A stretch of DNA of 64,000 nucleotides. It comes from Hyaloscypha bicolor E. Lineage: Eukaryota; Ascomycota; Leotiomycetes; Helotiales; Hyaloscyphaceae. Positions 1 through 11,339 of the stretch are shown here, in pieces; position 1 is the first letter of the stretch; each line of letters starts with the position of its first letter. Where the stretch lies: the NCBI RefSeq assembly GCF_002865645.1, contig NW_020194686.1:124001-188000 (forward strand), in the 5' to 3' direction. The notes under the pieces are model-generated. The model did no database searches. It saw nothing but the letters and a program-made list of their open reading frames with translations, and was not told the origin of the DNA. Both the position numbers and the translations under genes were made by a program.

Positions 1-235
1 GTCGAAGCCAAACACTTCGATGCCGCGTGCAGCAAGGGAGGGAAAGAGTTCGTAGTATCGATTGCAGTGGTCGCTGAAGCCGTGGATGAAGACGACCTTG
101 GCAATTGGTTCTCCGTCAGGCTGACAACTTTATTAGCGGAGCTTACAGGGCAGGAGGTGGGCTCCTAACCTTCCATGTCTTCGTGTACAGGGACATGTCC
201 CCAATTTGGTGGGTTCCTTCGACTTCGGTGGGCAT
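1..235 (-). CDS. Monoacylglycerol lipase-like alpha/beta hydrolase, 5' end only
   Basis: Serine hydrolase of the monoglyceride lipase type (lipid-droplet or membrane associated in yeasts), expected to release glycerol and fatty acid from monoacylglycerols. Only the N-terminus is inside the window. Exon 1 runs 235 to 170 and begins MPTEVEGTHQIGDMSLYT; a 49 bp intron (169-121, GTTAGG...CAG) joins in phase 0 to PDGEPIAKVVFIHGFSDH, which continues past the window edge. The HGFSDH segment is the oxyanion-hole motif typical of fungal members. The nucleophile motif GxSxG and the catalytic Asp/His lie outside. The start is the ATG at 235-233, which opens a clean exon. The next gene is divergent. Family assignment rests on about 60 residues, so another S33-type hydrolase is possible. 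Confidence 0.83.
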
Positions 236-617
236 TTTAACGTTGGTCTATCCGTCAGTTGAGATATCCAGCAGTGTCCGGAGAGGAGAATAGAGGAATG
301 AGAGCAACGAGGTTGAGGGTCTGGAGCACGGGAGACTGACTGACTTTCTCGGCCGACCCTTGCTTCCCAACCCCAGTTGATGCATATGGAAGCGGCCGCT
401 AGCTTGGAAGGTAATTTTCCCATGTGAATTTCCGAGCTCGACCCGGATCAACAAAATCCAAATGTCAACCTATCGACCACTTTCATCAAGGACTCTACGA
501 AACAGTCTTGGAGTTGGCAGCTCAGCATGTTCAACATGCAGTCGTCGATTATACTCCAAAAGGGAGATCAAAGGTAGGTTCTGCGCCAAGTTTCACTAAT
601 TCTTTATCTAATATCCT

Positions 618-1815
618 GTGGAAAATGACATTGTTCTGTTGAAGAACATCCACAATTCGACCTCTACTCCAGTCCTGAGCAATCGCCTACGTGCCGGAAA
701 GAAGATAGAGCTTGTCAGGGATTCCATCTCCCACGATGACATTCTCGGCAAAGGACTCCGTGACTTGGTATCGTCGAAGAAGCGGATCAACTATCGAATA
801 TCAGAACCAACATTGGCCGAATACACGGATCTCTCTCCGCGACTAGTAACGCCAGTCAGTCACCCAAAAATATAGTCGCAGATATATTTCTCTGACCACA
901 TCGCAGTAGATTTACTCCCAAGATGCGAATTTGATCGTCTCCCTACTCGACCTTAATCCTGCCGTCCCAGACCCGAGCACCTCGATACTTGATCGATTCG
1001 AGATATTTGAAGCCGGCACCGGTCACGGAGCATTGACGTTGAACCTTGCAAGAGCCATACATGGCGCGAATACAGCTGCGCCAAATATTCCAGAGGAGGA
1101 TGAGACAGCAGAGATATCCCCCGACAGGGTGGAAGCAAGAGAGGCGTACAAAGAGTGGCGAACAAATCGAAGAGCAGTGATCCATACACTCGATTGTTCC
1201 AGCCGACACTCTGCACACGCCAAAACAGTTGTGAAGAACTTCCGCCATGGGATGTATTATCCACACATTGACTTCCATGTTGGGAGTATCGATGACTACC
1301 TCACACCACGTTTGGTAGAATCTAGTGGCGCCCCATTCCTAGAGTATACGATCCTTGATCTGCCAGATATAACCCACTTTTTCGACATTGTTGGCAAAGC
1401 TTTGAAACCGAATGGTACCTTGATTACGTTCTATCCAAGCATAACGCAAATTAATACCGGTATCACCTTTGCGAGGCAAAGACACTTACCTTTGTTCCTG
1501 GAAAAGGTGGTGGAAGTCGGAGGTGCTGTTGGAGTGGGTGGAAGGGAATGGGATGTCCGACCTGTGAAGCCAAGAGCCTTGTTGGAAGCCAAAGTTGAAG
1601 GTACGAAGCAGTCTAGATATCTCGAAGAAGGCCGAGATATCCTAGGAGGTCCCGTGGAAGATTTGGGAGAACTTCTAGCAAAAACCTTAGTTAGTAAGAA
1701 TCCAGTCTCTGATGACAATGGGTGGGAAATGGTCTGTCGGCCAAAGGTTGGGATCAGAATTTCCGGCGGAGGCTTCGTGGGTGTATGGAGGAGAATGTCA
1801 GGTACCAGTATATGA
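618..1815 (+). CDS. TRM61/GCD14-type tRNA (adenine-58-N1) methyltransferase-like protein, 5' exon unresolved
   Basis: SAM-dependent methyltransferase of the GCD14/TRM61 family, possibly the mitochondrial type. The clear part has an exon ending at 854 (LVTP), a 55 bp intron 855-909 (GTCAGT...TAG, CTGAC branch near 891) and an exon 910-1815. Seen: a small N-terminal barrel-like segment (ENDIVLLK ... SHDDILGK), then IYSQDANLIVSLLDL, the SAM motif I EAGTGHGALTLNLARA, the LDLPD motif IV equivalent, and the C-terminal RPKVGIRISGGGFVGVW. About 380 codons are visible. The true start is not settled: the reading frame at 618 has an in-frame TAA at 609-611 and no AG acceptor nearby. An open frame from 424 to about 574 followed by a GTAGGT donor may be the first coding exon. 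Sequencing error, a lost splice site or an unusual intron could explain this. The 3' end and intron are secure. Confidence 0.8.
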
Positions 1816-2216
1816 TTAGCATGTCTAAAATGTATTTGTAACTGTACAACATTACATCTTGCCCATAGAAATGATTTCAAATGCCGCGCCTCGCCGGCAA
1901 GAACAGGGGCGCTGATCACGAGGCGAAATCGTCGCTTGTATTCCCACAGGGGCGGATCTAGTTCTAGCCTCCGCTAAGGTTAGCGCGAGATCCCCAGATT
2001 TCCCACGTCAAGAGCTTGAGATTGCAACTGCAACCATAAAAGGAAAAGGAGTCAACACCCTCCAGCTTCCCAGTCCTCCGCCGCATTCGAGAGCGCAAAC
2101 AATCCGAAACATGCCCGCCTAACGCAGCTACGGATGGAACAACCATATCAACGAGCATCATTTAGCTGCAGTGCAGTTGCTTCCACTTCTTCAAGTGCTT
2201 GCAGCGAATCGTCACG
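1816..2216. other. Intergenic, methyltransferase 3' end to DCR2 5' end
   Basis: No coding exon is recognised. The segment holds the 3' end of the methyltransferase gene and the upstream region of the DCR2-like gene. Short open frames here run across both flanks and show no recognisable protein. Confidence 0.6.
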
Positions 2217-3966
2217 ATGACGAGGAGAATCGTATGCCCTGCCTTCGGTCTGGCCTGAAGATGGATACTAATATGCAATCGCCAGGTTCGTACGATGTGT
2301 CAAGTGGCAGCTTTTGCCTTCTTCTCCCTCGTCGTTGTCTACTTCATCGACAACCGCTATCGAGTTCTACCTTCAGCGCTGCACAACGCGTTACCCGCGC
2401 ACCACCCAGGCCTCATAGTGACAGATATAACAATCAAATCCTGCTCGAGCCTAAGTATATTCAGTACGTGTAAGCTCGATGCGGATGTCTGGCATCGGAT
2501 CGAGAAGGACCTATACTTGGGGAGCGGCTGGGTGAACAGCGCATACGTGCATGTCAAGCGCAAGAAGGAAGAAGACATATTGCCCGATGACCAAGTGATC
2601 TTGGATGTTACGGTTGGGCGACTGGATCCTGCGCAGGGCGTGAAGGGGGAGGCAAACGAGAAATGGGAGGGCAGACCTAATGGAATATGGTTGAAACAGG
2701 CCGCGAAACGGCATGCGAAGGGCTCAAACCAAATCATCACCTCCGTGGACGTGCTATTTGGTGCAGATGCGGTGGATCCAAGGGATGGCTGGCAGATGGC
2801 GGGAACGCCGCTACTCCTTGAAAACAGTGGAGAGGGGCAAGAGGCCAGACTAAGCATAAGGCGCGGGAAGAAGGCGCCCCATTCGAGACCAATACCAAAG
2901 GTCAATGAGAATGGGAGATTTAAGATCATGCAAGCGGCAGACTTGCATTTAAGTACTGGGACGGGACTTTGCAGAGATGAGATGCCGCCAACACCCAAGG
3001 GAGAGAAGTGCGAAGCTGACCCAAGGACGTTGGAGTTCGTGGGTCGACTTCTCGACCAGGAGAAACCAGACTTGGTTATCTTAAGTGGGGACCAAATCAA
3101 TGGGGATACCGCTCCCGACGCGCAGACTGTAAGCTGGGTTCAATCTTCTCCGACATCTACTAACTTCACAGGCGATCTTCAAATATGCAGAACTGTTCAT
3201 TGCACGCAAAATCCCCTTTGCCACGATCTTTGGGAATCATGACGACGAAGGGAAATCATCCCTCCCTCGCGCAGGACAAATGTCCCTCATCGAGTCCCTC
3301 CCGTACTCTCTGTCGGTCGCAGGGCCGGAAGAAATCGAGGGAGTTGGAAACTACTACGTCGAAGTTCTCGCTCGTGGAAGCTCCAAACATTCAGCTCTTA
3401 CTGTATACCTACTCGATACGCACGCATACTCCCCTGACGAACACAACTTCAAGGGTTACGATTGGATAAAGAAGAATCAAATAGAATGGTTCAAGAATAC
3501 CGCGCAAGGATTGAAGAAAGAGCATGCAGGGTATACAGGCATACACATGGATCTTTCATTCATCCATATTCCACTACCCGAATATCGGGACGACAAACTT
3601 CCCAAGAAGGGGGAATGGAGAGAGGGCGTCACGGCACCCGTCTTCAACACTGGATTCCGGGATGCATTAGTTGATGAAGGAGTGTTGATGGTTAGCTGCG
3701 GCCACGATCACGCCAATGAATATTGCGCATTGAGCAGCCACGATGACGGCAAGCCAGCTCTTTGGATGTGTTATGCGGGTGGTGCCGGATTTGGTGGATA
3801 TGGTGGGTATGGAGGATACCACAGGAGGATACGATTCTTCGATATCGATGTGAACGAGGCGAGGATAACGACGTATAAGCGAGTCGAGTACGGGGACCTC
3901 GAAAAAAGGATCGACGAACAGATAATTGTCGATGGTGGCAGACCAGCCAGGCTTCAGGAGGAGTAA
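2217..3966 (+). CDS. DCR2: DCR2-type calcineurin-like phosphoesterase
   Basis: Metallophosphatase of the fungal Dcr2 family; the yeast member promotes cell-cycle entry and dephosphorylates Sic1. Three exons: 2217-2231, 2286-3128 and 3172-3966, giving 550 residues. Introns are 54 bp (GTATGC...CTAAT...CAG) and 43 bp (GTAAGC...CTAAC...CAG). The tiny first exon (MTRRI) joins VRTMCQVAAFAFFSLVVVY, a single N-terminal membrane anchor at about residues 9-27, typical of filamentous-fungal Dcr2. Family landmarks are WHRIEKDLYLGSGWV, the metal-binding blocks QAADLHLS, SGDQINGD and FGNHDDE, then IHIPLPEY and CGHDHANEYC near the C-terminus. The metal ligands Asp, His and Asn are all present. The gene looks intact. 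The start was chosen because only the 15-nt exon gives the conserved anchor in frame. Confidence 0.94.
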
Positions 3967-4680
3967 ATATCAAGTTAGATTCTGGCCGGGCAGACAACGA
4001 GAGGGTGCATATTACCCCGGTTGGGAGCAGCGTTCGGAGCCTGGCACGGCGTAGGATGACGGGATGACTTTGCTTCATCACTTGTATCTTGCGAAGTAGT
4101 GGTCTGTACAGTCATAATGCCACTCTTTCATCCAAAGCTCAAGTGAAGCAGTCACTTTGCCACCTTCCCTCTCAGTCCGTCATAAGAATAACTTAATGGA
4201 GTGTGGTTGATTTCGCACAGATGCGATTGGCTTCGCTAAGATTGATTTGAGTTCTTCACGACTTCGTTCCAGTTTCAAACTGTCCACTCGCGTCGATCTC
4301 CCGTAACAAGTCCCTCGAAACGTGCCGTGCAACAATCAATTAATCCAATTGCAATATATCAATAAATCAACCATTTCTCTCATTGTGGGACTAGTGCTCA
4401 AGTCGTGGAGTTCCGATTGGACTCGATTCCAACTAGTCTTCGAAGGCCGAGCATCGCCACAATTTCACGCTTCATCTGATGTCCCGAGACTTCACAACGT
4501 CAATTTGCACCGAGGCATGATGTAGGTCCCCTCCGTTCAAGAATCCGAGCCCGAGGCTTTTGATAAAAGAGACTCGGGATATAAAGCACGTGGCCTCGAA
4601 GCTTGTTTTTGACACGATCCCCCCTTTTCGTTTTTTACCTTCTTCCCCGCATTTTACTCGCAGGGCGAGGAATCTTAATA
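3967..4680. other. Intergenic and promoter of the CE5 esterase gene
   Basis: No coding exon is recognised. A TATAAAG sequence at 4580-4586 lies 94-101 bp upstream of the CE5 start codon and is a plausible TATA box; it is followed by a pyrimidine-rich leader (about 4617-4660) typical of strongly expressed fungal promoters. The rest shows no structure I can name. Confidence 0.5.
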
Positions 4681-5702
4681 ATGAGAAGCTTCATACTACT
4701 CAGCTTCGGGCTGAGCCTATCTGCACTCTGTATCGCTTCGCCGGCCGCCAATGACAAATACTCGCTTCAGAGCAGAGCTGGCAACTCATTGGCAGCGAAT
4801 ACAACATGTGCCTCCGGCGTCCATATGATCGTTGCCCGGGCAAGCACCGAAGCACCTGGTGAGGGAATCATTGGAGCAGTAGCTACACACGTCCAGCAGT
4901 CTGTTCCCGGGTCAGACGCCGAGGCTGTTGATTACCCTGCTACGCTCACCGATTATCTCAATTCTGAGGCGTCGGGGGTTGCCGCCATGACGAAGCTGAT
5001 CCAGTCATATGTTGCAAGGTGCCCAAACTCGAAGATTGCTTTGTTGGGATACTCACAGGTATTTTGTTATGCGATAGGTGAGGGTTACGTGCTGATGCGC
5101 GGTCAGGGTGCTCAAGTAGTAGGCGATGTCCTTTGCGGCACTGGTGAAAAGTTCTTCAACAGGACATCAGCCCTCTCAGGCTCGCTCTCAAAAAACAGTA
5201 TCTATATCTTTCGTTTCCTCTTTCCCTAGCTAACTCGCCCCCAGTCGTTGCCGTAGTGCAAATGGGCGATCCGTCCCATGTCCCCGGTCTCCCGCAAGAT
5301 GTGGGAAATAGCACCAAAGCTGGTATATTTCCACGCAACAACACTGCCTCTTGTGCGAGCATGGCGAGCATGACGCAGTCGTACTGCAATGCCAACGATA
5401 CGTTTTGTGACAGTGGGAGCAGTATACCGGTTCATCTCAGCTACGTGAAGGTGTATGGGACCCAGGCGGCAAAGTTCATCGTTGATAAGGTTGGGACGAG
5501 TAATGGGACCAGCACCGGGACAACGAACGGGAATGCAACGCCGACTGGGACACCAAAAGCTAATGAAGGTGGTGCAACGAGGTGAGTCGATGATGTTGAT
5601 GTTTGAAGGACTGTTGACTAATCTTGTTGGCTTGTTAGGTCCAATGTCTATTCCTTCGTTTGTTCTGCGGCAACCATTGCGCTATTTCCCCTTTTGATAT
5701 AA
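4681..5702 (+). CDS. Secreted cutinase/acetylxylan esterase-type enzyme (CE5) with GPI-type C-terminus
   Basis: Extracellular serine esterase of the cutinase family, acting on cutin-like polyesters or acetylated xylan. Four exons: 4681-5058, 5107-5197, 5245-5581 and 5639-5702; introns are 48, 47 and 57 bp; 289 residues. The protein starts with a signal peptide (MRSFILLSFGLSLSALCIAS). The nucleophile motif GYSQG is split by intron 1. Further landmarks are VVGDVLCGTG, VVQMGDPSHVPGLPQDVG, and the catalytic Asp/His region around CDSG and VHLSYVKVYG. After a Thr/Gly/Asn-rich linker the last exon encodes a hydrophobic tail ending ALFPLLI, which suggests GPI anchoring. An upstream in-frame ATG-containing extension (from about 4603) is judged 5' UTR because the signal peptide begins at 4681. 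Cutinase versus acetylxylan esterase cannot be decided here. Confidence 0.93.
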
Positions 5703-6541
5703 TATATATATTAGGCTTCTATCACCTAGCTCTATCAACAGTATTGAAGAGACCGGGGAAACCTATTTAAAGGACCGCGGGGAAAGAACTTCGTAACCGT
5801 CTTCAACAACTTGATCCTCCCTCCTCACCCCTCCAACCCAATATCCTCCTCAACTAGATAGCGCATCATCTTCATTTCTTCCCAACCTTACTGGGCCCTT
5901 CCTCTTTAATCTATTCCACATCATCAAGAATTTTTCACTTCTTAGAAGTGATCTTCCTCGGTCGGTATGCAGCATGAAACTCTTGCAATATGATCCTAGG
6001 TGTCGACTTCGGCGCTGCTGAACTGGGAACTTGCGGCTGAGATAGCCTGTTTTTGGTTTTGTGGCTAAGATTGATGGCCGGGTGGTGCGACTGAGTCTGT
6101 GTTCAGGGACTCGAGGGAAGAGCGGGGTCCGTGATGATATGGCCGAGGTGGATGACTGTATTAGTGCGCGGCCGGGATGCGAAGTATTTGTCTATTTGTA
6201 CCATGGCCCAGATGTCGAACGATTGAGCAGTCAGTTCCCTCGAACGAAAATTGGGGGTGAGGCCCACAAGCTTCATCTTTCCGAAAGGGCTGCACGTTGT
6301 GTGAGGCTGAGAGGCTCAAATGCGGGGGGGGACCATCTGAGATGCTGGATGTATCCGCATTCATATTCGTGCAGGAATCTCAGTAGCAGCATCACGGGAA
6401 ACTCATAAACACAGCCTATGAGGGCTTGTGGTGGGCGTTCGATGGTGGGCCGCATTTCAGCCCTTGGGGCTAGTTTCAGCCTCTCCCAAAAGCATAACGA
6501 GTAAGAACCTGATGTGCCACCGCGCTTCCCGCTTCCCGCTT
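5703..6541. other. Intergenic, no gene recognised
   Basis: This holds the CE5 3' flank and an unassigned stretch. An open frame at 6061-6408 has no recognisable domain and no plausible splicing partner, so it is not called. Confidence 0.5.
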
Positions 6542-6921
6542 GCATAATTCGCCTTACAAATCTGTGCCGCACCCTACGAAAAAGTTAAGCACTAATTTTT
6601 CAATACCTATAGCCTATAATTTAGCGACCGTGGCCCTACAATTTAGCAACAAGAAGCCTATAATTATGAGTCTTCCTTTTCCTCGCAGCCTTCAACGCTC
6701 AAAATTCGCTTTCCGCTTCTCGCTTTCCACTTTTTACTTTCACTCGCCCATTCCCCCCCCCCCCCCCTTCCCTCTCTACTCCTCTACTACGATTCAAGAA
6801 TCCTTTTTAACACTCTTTAAGTCTATTATAATAATTAGTAGTAAGGAGACCTGAATTAGGTAGAGTAAGGTTATGAATATAAGTAGAAGAGCGGACGATT
6901 TTTGGCGAGGTGAATTATGTA
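6542..6921. repeat. Dispersed repeat related to the interior of the 43.8-44.5 kb element, inverted
   Basis: Positions about 6564-6790 match the reverse complement of about 44,270-44,457: shared blocks include CACTAATTTTT, CTATAGCCTATAATTTAGC, GCCTATAATTAT and CCTTTTCCTCGCA. A second shared block near 6894-6917 (GCGGACGATTTTTGG) matches the reverse complement near 43,790-43,830. The ends resemble an imperfect inverted repeat: CATAATTCGCC near 6543 and GGTGAATTATG near 6911. A run of 14-15 C occurs at about 6750-6765. This is probably a MITE-like copy with an internal deletion relative to the other copy. Confidence 0.6.
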
Positions 6922-7091
6922 AGCGGAAGCGCGTCGGCACAATCACGTTCTTACGGCTTTCCGTAAGCCTCCCTGGCGGACTAGTGCGTACACCCAAACA
7001 TATTAGGCGCTGCTGCTCTCTGTCGCGAGCAACTTCATTTTTTTTGGATCTCAGCACTCACAAAGCTCCACAGCCTTACCCTCAATGAACC

Positions 7092-8978
7092 ATGACTGCA
7101 ACGACTCCTGAGAACGTCCTTCAAGAAACAGTTAAAGAATATCAGTACTTTCAGCCCGAGCTCATCCAAATCATCGCCAGTGAAAATATCTACGATGAAG
7201 ACCGGCAGCAGCCTTGGGAAATCGACGAGTAACAAGTCTAACCCTAATTTTATGATACATTCTAATCATTCGATAAAGCCGAGACAAACCATACATTAAA
7301 CACGTCAAAGCATTGTCCTCGTCGTGGCGTCACCTCCAATTACTGGCCGATTTCATGCAAGTCGGCACCACACCTCTGCGGTGGAAGGATTTGCAAACCG
7401 GAAAATGGTCCAAAGACAAACCCTTCAATCGACAGGAACGGATCTCAAGAACAAAAGTTACCCGACTGGATTATCATGAAGGATCTAACAAACCAAGACG
7501 AAAAGACATCACATCGTCCGCGAAATTGAGAGAAGCTCTCGAGGAGCAAGCGCTAGAAAATGGTCCGGGCAGAGAAAATTCAGACTGTTAGTTGTCGAGG
7601 ACCTCTCGAGCGACGTGATTGAGCTGCTAGGTGCTCATTACGATGTTGAACCGGCTTTTTTCCGAGACCAGATTGTTGATTACGCCTGGTACAATACACG
7701 TGATCGCTGGATGGATCCCCCGAGACTGGATGTCGCTGCGAGGCGGCAGCGGTGGCTTCAGATTCGTTTCCCAAGTTCAAGATATTTTGAAAACCAACTT
7801 CGTTTCAAAGAAGGCTGCGACCAGTTTGAGTCATTCAACGTTTACAGAAGACTTGAAGACGATATCAACAACACCGGCGTTTGGGATGCGGAGAAAGCAA
7901 TTGTTGGGCTGTCGAGAACCAGAGCAGCATTTTGGATAGCCAAAGAGGAAACCCATATCGAGGGGGCTGTTGGTACGTGTGAAGGTGACTTCAGATTTCC
8001 GGTGCTGACTGAGGTCCAGGTATTTTATTAGTTGATCCAATAGCAAAGACCGGATTTCCTCTATGGCATGGCTACCGCAACTGGGAAGACACCCCCAGCA
8101 TGAAAGACCTGGAAAAACTGGAAGGAAAGATGCCGCCGCCCGGTCCAACACGCAAGTCATTCTTTGGTGATCTGATATACTGGCTTGAGAAGCCAGAGGC
8201 TTTCGGACCATCTCTCCCCACTTACCCCGGAGCTGACATGCACATCCCAATCCAAGCCCTTCTCTTCTTGATATGTGGGGAATGGCTCACAATTGCGGAA
8301 TACATCCAAACACGCCTCGCCCAGGTGGAGTGGGAGATCTCTTTCCCTGAACACTTTCTCAACACCGGAGAGACAATTGATGTTGCCCTGAAGAAGTTAC
8401 ATATTTGGAGGAGACTTGTTCCTCTCTATCATCGCATGCTTACAGAGACTCTTCAGCGCGTTTTCAGTTTTCCTTGCCATACAGGTGCAGCATCCACCGT
8501 TGACAGCTTGAGGAGTCTACAAGATTCAAATTCATACGCTGCAGATCGCAAGGCTGCTTCTAGCCAGTGCCAATGTCCCCTCCATCAACAAACACCCAGT
8601 CAGTCAGGATCCATCACCGCCCTGCGCGAAGACTTCGTCCGACTCCGCATATCCATGGAGGAATTTGAGAAGCGCATAGATCGCCTTACTTCGGTCGTCA
8701 CAGCCAGCATCTCCATAGACGACTCACATCGTGGATTGAAAGACACGACGAACGTCACGAGATTGACATGGCTAGCGACGTGCTTCATCCCTCTGAGCTT
8801 AACAGCAACTGTCTTTTCTATGCAGCAATACATTGCCAATATTCGGTATATCATTGGGTGGTACTTCTTGACTTCCTTGCTGCTAGTGTTTGTGACCATT
8901 GGGGGTGCGTTTGCTTTGACTGGATCTGTGGCGGACATCTTTCGGGTTTCGAAAAACAAGAAGGGCAAAGATTCGTGA
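7092..8978 (+). CDS. CorA-like magnesium-transporter-type membrane protein with probable frame break
   Basis: Member of the large fungal CorA-like family, predicted to have a soluble N-terminal domain and two C-terminal membrane helices; ion transport is inferred, not shown. Exons: 7092-7228, 7279 to about 7572, about 7573-7972, and 8020-8978. Introns 7229-7278 and 7973-8019 are normal GT-AG. Recognisable segments are LLVVEDLSSDVIELLG, FFRDQIVDYAWYN, LSRTRAAFWIA and LVDPIAKTGFPLWHGY. Helix 1 is around WLATCFIPLSLTATVFSM, helix 2 around YFLTSLLLVFVTIGGAF. The canonical GMN loop motif is not present; SMQ occurs at that place. Between 7560 and 7580 the coding frame shifts (GGCAGAGAAAATTC); a 2-bp excess there, or a weak intron starting at GTCCGC about 7517, would explain it. 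It may be a pseudogene if the frameshift is real. Confidence 0.8.
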
Positions 8979-9099
8979 AATGTACTATACGAAGGTCGCA
9001 CTCAGAGTAATTGAGGAATCAATTTTACATTAATATCTAGCCCGTGCAATTCTATCGTTTTCTATGATGGCATGAATCAATGACCGTGTTGTTGTGTAT

Positions 9100-11339
9100 T
9101 CATGGCAGAGACAAGAACAAAGCCAACATCTTGGGATAGTTTGGTGTGCCCAACCCAGTTGCTGGATCCCACCTATATCACCGTTAGCAACGAAACAAGT
9201 TTGCTTGGACACGAAGAAGACTCACCCCTTGACAGCATGGAATCCTTGAGTACCACATCCAAGATTAGTGCCCAAAGTAATATCGTTCAAGACTTCGTCG
9301 TTCCGGTACAATGTTGGGTTCACAAAACCAACAGGGCCTTTGCCAATAGCAGCTCGTTCCTCATTGAGCTGGAGGCGAAAGTTAGTGAAAGATGATGATG
9401 GAATTCAGAACCTGGCGCAGCTTACCAAAGTCAAAACGGAAGCAAACAGAGGCGACGCCAAACTTGAGCCATAAAAATGGTACAGAGTGCTGTCAAGGTA
9501 GGACGGGAAGTGCGCTCCGTTGGCAGAAACATCCGGATAGGCTCTGCCGATTCTATTGTAGATACCAGTCGTCGTGTTGACATTCACATTCAACTCAGAG
9601 TAATATGGATAGGTTAAGTGCGCGCGATGGAAGTAAGTTTCGACGTGGCCATCTTGATACGTTGGGCGAGGGAAGTAGTTGGAAAAGCCGCCAGCCGAGG
9701 AGAAATTGACAGCTGTGCCACCCAAGTTATCCTGCATGACAGTCTCGGGATCGTAAACACTTCCGTTCGCCTGAAGTTGGCTTCCGCCGACTGAGGTCAC
9801 GTACGGGCATCCAGAGGGGTATTGAGGGTTGAAGATGAGGCCTTCGGCGCCAAGGCAACCAGTTGTGCCCGGAGTGTTGATATCTCCCGGAAAGGAAGCC
9901 ACGCCGTAATCTCCAGATGCGAAGAGAATGGAGTGTCCTTGAAGGCCGAGTTTCATAAACTCATTGCATTGGCGGAGCACGTATGGGGCTGGAAGATCGG
10001 CTTCTGCTTGGCCATAGGATGCTGAAATGACCTTTGTAGGAGTGTAGACACCACATTGAAGCTGGCCCATGTATCCTCCGGGAACGTTGTGTGGGTAGAC
10101 TGCATCGTAGGTTGGGTCGTTTCCGGTCTCACCGTTTGAGGTGTAGGTGCAGTATGATCCATCGAGGGCGTCGAGGAAGGTGTTGAAGACATTAGTGGTT
10201 GCTACTTCTTTAGGTTCGTATATATCATCGTCTGTCTGGTAAAGAGTAACCGTCTGCGGATAGATGAGAGAAGTTCTGAAGAATACGTCAGTGAGTTCAT
10301 AGTGAAGTACTACAGTCTACTCACGCCATCTCGATATCAATATTCGCCTCGCCAGAATTGAGAACACTTGAAGCAGGAACGGAATATGAAGCTCCATCAA
10401 TGGTTGCATTGATGGGGAAAGTTCCTTGAGGAACGTAAGTGGCATATTTCGCGAAATATGCATCGACATCGGATTCGGCAAAGTAACTCCCTTGTTGGTA
10501 CAATCCAAGAGAGTTGTCTCCGGTTGCCTTGGTCGCATCTGGAATGCTGTATAAAGCCTTGATACAAGTCGGTGTCATTTGCGTGCTGCAGTTGGCAAGT
10601 GAAGATGGAACTGGCGTGGCATCCTCGACCTGGACGCGGAGGGGCGACTTTACTGCCCATGGTGATCCACGTTTGGTGTAAACTGTCCGCTTCACCACCG
10701 GAGTGAGCTTGACGCCAGGAGTGATGTAGTCGATGTGAGGGGTAAGATGCTCCGGAAGGTGATACCTGTTCTGGTCAGAAAAAGGCGAATTGCGTAGGAG
10801 GCATCGCGTACTTATCACACCCAACTCGAGTCTTCGGGCTACTTTGATGCTCGTGTTCATAGAACTCTGTTTGAAACAGTTCTTCCGCTTCCTCTACAGT
10901 GACATCGACGGCGACCCATCCTTTGTTCTCGGAATGGACAATTCGAGCTCCGTGGATGCCAAAGTCGGTAAGCCATTCCTTGATGTTGGCGACGGTTTCT
11001 TCTTCTGGTGCAAACATGTCGTGAACCTCCTGAGGGGTCCAATGCTTGCCGAATTTCTCGGAATCGGGATCGGATCTAGGTGTTCGTTAGTTTCCTTGTA
11101 CAAGTCATCAGTTGAGAGCACACTAACACCTCCATAAGGTAGTCATAACCCTTCTCCAAATTGGTTTGGGTCAAGCCAATTCGCATTGGAATCACAGCAG
11201 TCTTCTCGATGCGGGCTCCCTTGACCCAATCTCTCGGGGGCATGGACCTCTCCTCGTGGAGAACATGCTTGAGAGGGGCAGGAGCTGCATTGATGAGAGC
11301 CGCAATGGCAGTGACGACGGTGATCTTGACGAACATCAT
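9100..11339 (-). CDS. Secreted sedolisin-family (S53) tripeptidyl-peptidase-like protease
   Basis: Acidic serine-carboxyl peptidase of family S53, secreted as a proenzyme. Six exons on the minus strand: 11339-11128, 11075-10812, 10765-10325, 10275-9426, 9368-9226 and 9172-9100; introns 46-57 bp; 660 residues. Signal peptide MMFVKITVVTAIAALINAAP is followed by a Pro-kumamolisin prodomain (LRIGL-like block RIGLTQTNLEKGYDYLME, then KFGKHWTPQEV). The catalytic Glu and Asp lie in NSGEANIDIEMA, the oxyanion Asp in FASGDYGVA, and the catalytic Ser in YGSSLASPLFA. The calcium site is formed around LNDITLGTN and GWDPATGLGTPNY. All key residues are present, so an active enzyme is expected. Convergent with the CorA-like gene; 3' ends are only about 120 bp apart. 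Start chosen at the first Met of the signal peptide. Confidence 0.95.

Noticed and set aside
6061..6408. 115-residue frame between the CE5 and CorA-like genes
   Set aside because: No domain; an opposing frame overlaps it; no intron evidence.
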